Source: Trichomonas vaginalis G3
Taxonomy: Eukaryota > Parabasalia > Trichomonadida > Trichomonadidae
Direction of reading: 5' to 3'
Assembly: GCF_026262505.1 (NCBI RefSeq)
Contig: NC_067206.1
Span: 10,931,507 to 10,995,506 of the forward strand
Length of the DNA: 64,000 bases
Shown piece by piece: positions 63,108 to 64,000 of this stretch (positions are counted from its first letter, which is position 1; each line of letters starts with the position of its first letter). Position numbers and translations under genes: made by a program. The notes beneath the pieces are model-generated. The model was not told the origin of the DNA and made no database searches. It was given only the letters and a program-made list of their open reading frames with translations.

Positions 63108-63983
63108 ATGTTAGAAAAAAAGTTTGCTGACATTGACAAAAAATTTGAGAATGTTTTAAACAAGAACAAGAGGAAGTTAGAAAATGCTCAGATAAAGCCT
63201 ATACATGACAAGTTCTTATTTGCTCAGAATGGTATAACAGGTCTAATTGCACCACCTGGGTCGGGTAAGACTTTCACTTATCTTAAAATGGCTGCACAAC
63301 AACAAGAACTAGATGAGAAGAACCCATTCTATGAGTTAGTTGTTATTTGTTCGACTTCTGGTCAATTTGACCAAACCGTCAATTCGTTCAAAGATATTAT
63401 AAAGAAGTCTAAGTTAGTATGTATAAAAGACTCTGAGTTGTTGGATTGGATAAAGAAGTACCAAAGAAGAGTTTTGAAGTATAATGCTATAAATGAGTAT
63501 ATAAATTCGAAGTTTAAAGACCCAAATGAGGAAATGCAGAGAATATTAGAGAAGAAACACTTCAGAAACAAACAGAAAGAGATAGAATACATTTCGAAGA
63601 AATTGCAATCTTACGATTGGAAGACTTACCCTCATAGATGTCTTCTTATTTTAGATGATTTCGCCTCTCATCCTTTGCTTAAGAACAGAGAACAAGATAT
63701 GTGTCGAATTCTTAAGAAGCTCAGACACTTTAACATCTCAGTTGTCATTTGTGTACAGACAGCAAAGAGTTTAAGTAAGGATGTTAAAAGAATACTTACT
63801 GACATAATACTTTTCCCCGGATTGTCCGAAGACGATTTCATGGAACTTATGAAAGAGTCCATGGCAGGTAAGTTTGACAGACATGAACTATGGGAGAAGT
63901 ATAAAGTCATACAAGACCCTCATACTTCTTTCAGAATTCATATCTACGCGAACAAAGTTCAAATTGTAAAAAGTCAAGCTTGA
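63108..63983 (+). CDS. A32-like genome-packaging ATPase of element C (291 residues)
   Basis: From the ATG at 63108 (MLEKKFADIDKKF) the protein carries Walker A GLIAPPGSGKTFTY (about residues 45-58), a CSTSGQFDQT strand, Walker B LLILDDFASHP (about 180-190), a RHFNISVVICVQTAKS sensor segment and a basic C-terminus (YANKVQIVKSQA). These mark the FtsK/HerA-type packaging ATPases of NCLDV and Polintons. An in-frame upstream ATG at 63006 would overlap the divergent gene, so 63108 is preferred. The frame looks whole. Confidence 0.9.
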   Translation: MLEKKFADIDKKFENVLNKNKRKLENAQIKPIHDKFLFAQNGITGLIAPPGSGKTFTYLKMAAQQQELDEKNPFYELVVICSTSGQFDQTVNSFKDIIKKSKLVCIKDSELLDWIKKYQRRVLKYNAINEYINSKFKDPNEEMQRILEKKHFRNKQKEIEYISKKLQSYDWKTYPHRCLLILDDFASHPLLKNREQDMCRILKKLRHFNISVVICVQTAKSLSKDVKRILTDIILFPGLSEDDFMELMKESMAGKFDRHELWEKYKVIQDPHTSFRIHIYANKVQIVKSQA

Positions 63984-64000
63984 AAAATCTAAGTGTTTAG

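Larger units (their letters stand above)
53821..64000. mobile_element. Element C, left part: Polinton-like-virus element, runs off the window
   Basis: Begins with the AGGTAGTGGGGCTTCC end shared with element A. Parts in order: D12 adenine methylase (54082-54711), small basic protein (54825-55022), a long Gln/Pro-rich virion-like protein (55028-57207), double jelly-roll capsid protein (57344-58941), small genes, minor capsid-like gene (60097-60889), superfamily 3 helicase (about 60921-62105), unassigned genes and an A32-like packaging ATPase (63108-63983). No polymerase B or integrase is seen, but the right end lies outside the window. Broken, with about 25 breaks in the visible part. Some genes (ATPase, the 574-residue frame) still read through, so the insertion is not ancient. 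Confidence 0.75.

Noticed and set aside
1-64000. tRNA, 5S or other rRNA genes
   Set aside because: No clover-leaf box A/B pattern or conserved rRNA stretch was seen in the intergenic regions by eye.
353-64000. All breaks being sequencing error
   Set aside because: Breaks are dense in some genes and absent from long neighbouring frames (for example 24504-25331, 38268-39803 and 46636-47535), and one gene set is rearranged, so decay is the better explanation, though some base errors cannot be excluded.

Overview
The window is AT-rich eukaryotic DNA, most likely from a parabasalid protist such as Trichomonas vaginalis. This rests on three things: very long Maverick/Polinton DNA elements, a BTB-BACK-ankyrin gene of the kind greatly expanded in trichomonads, and intron-free host genes with short spacers. 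The species call is inference. No rRNA, tRNA or CRISPR array was seen.

Layout. 1-352 is flank ending in poly(A). 353-6197 is element A, a short, heavily decayed virus-like element. 6206-8703 is the left block of element B (Maverick). 8704-14313 is an island of host DNA with a broken PPP-family phosphatase gene (9177-10110, minus), an intact 712-residue ankyrin gene (10486-12624, plus) and a 32-bp tandem repeat at 14111-14285. 14314-35202 is element D, a 20.9-kb Maverick with 647-bp terminal inverted repeats and almost the whole Maverick gene set. 35203-51173 is the right block of element B. 51174-53820 is host DNA with one 400-residue gene of unknown function. 53821 to the window end is the left part of element C, which shares its terminal repeat with A.

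How the elements work as units. B and D each hold a protein-primed family B DNA polymerase, an rve integrase, an A32-like packaging ATPase, a double jelly-roll major capsid protein, small basic or amphipathic virion-like proteins and a tail-fibre-like protein. This is a self-replicating, capsid-forming transposon plan. C has the capsid protein and ATPase but carries a superfamily 3 helicase and an adenine methylase, and no polymerase is visible in the window, so it looks like a separate Polinton-like-virus lineage. All four are fossils with many broken genes. D is the least shortened. A has lost most of its core.

The most unusual features are: phage-type tail-fibre proteins in three of the four elements; a KilA-N/GIY-YIG gene module present in both B and D, which in B lies within a 3.2-kb block bounded by inverted arrays of a 121-bp repeat; GC-rich hairpin micro-elements sitting inside reading frames; and the island of host genes lying between the two blocks of element B.
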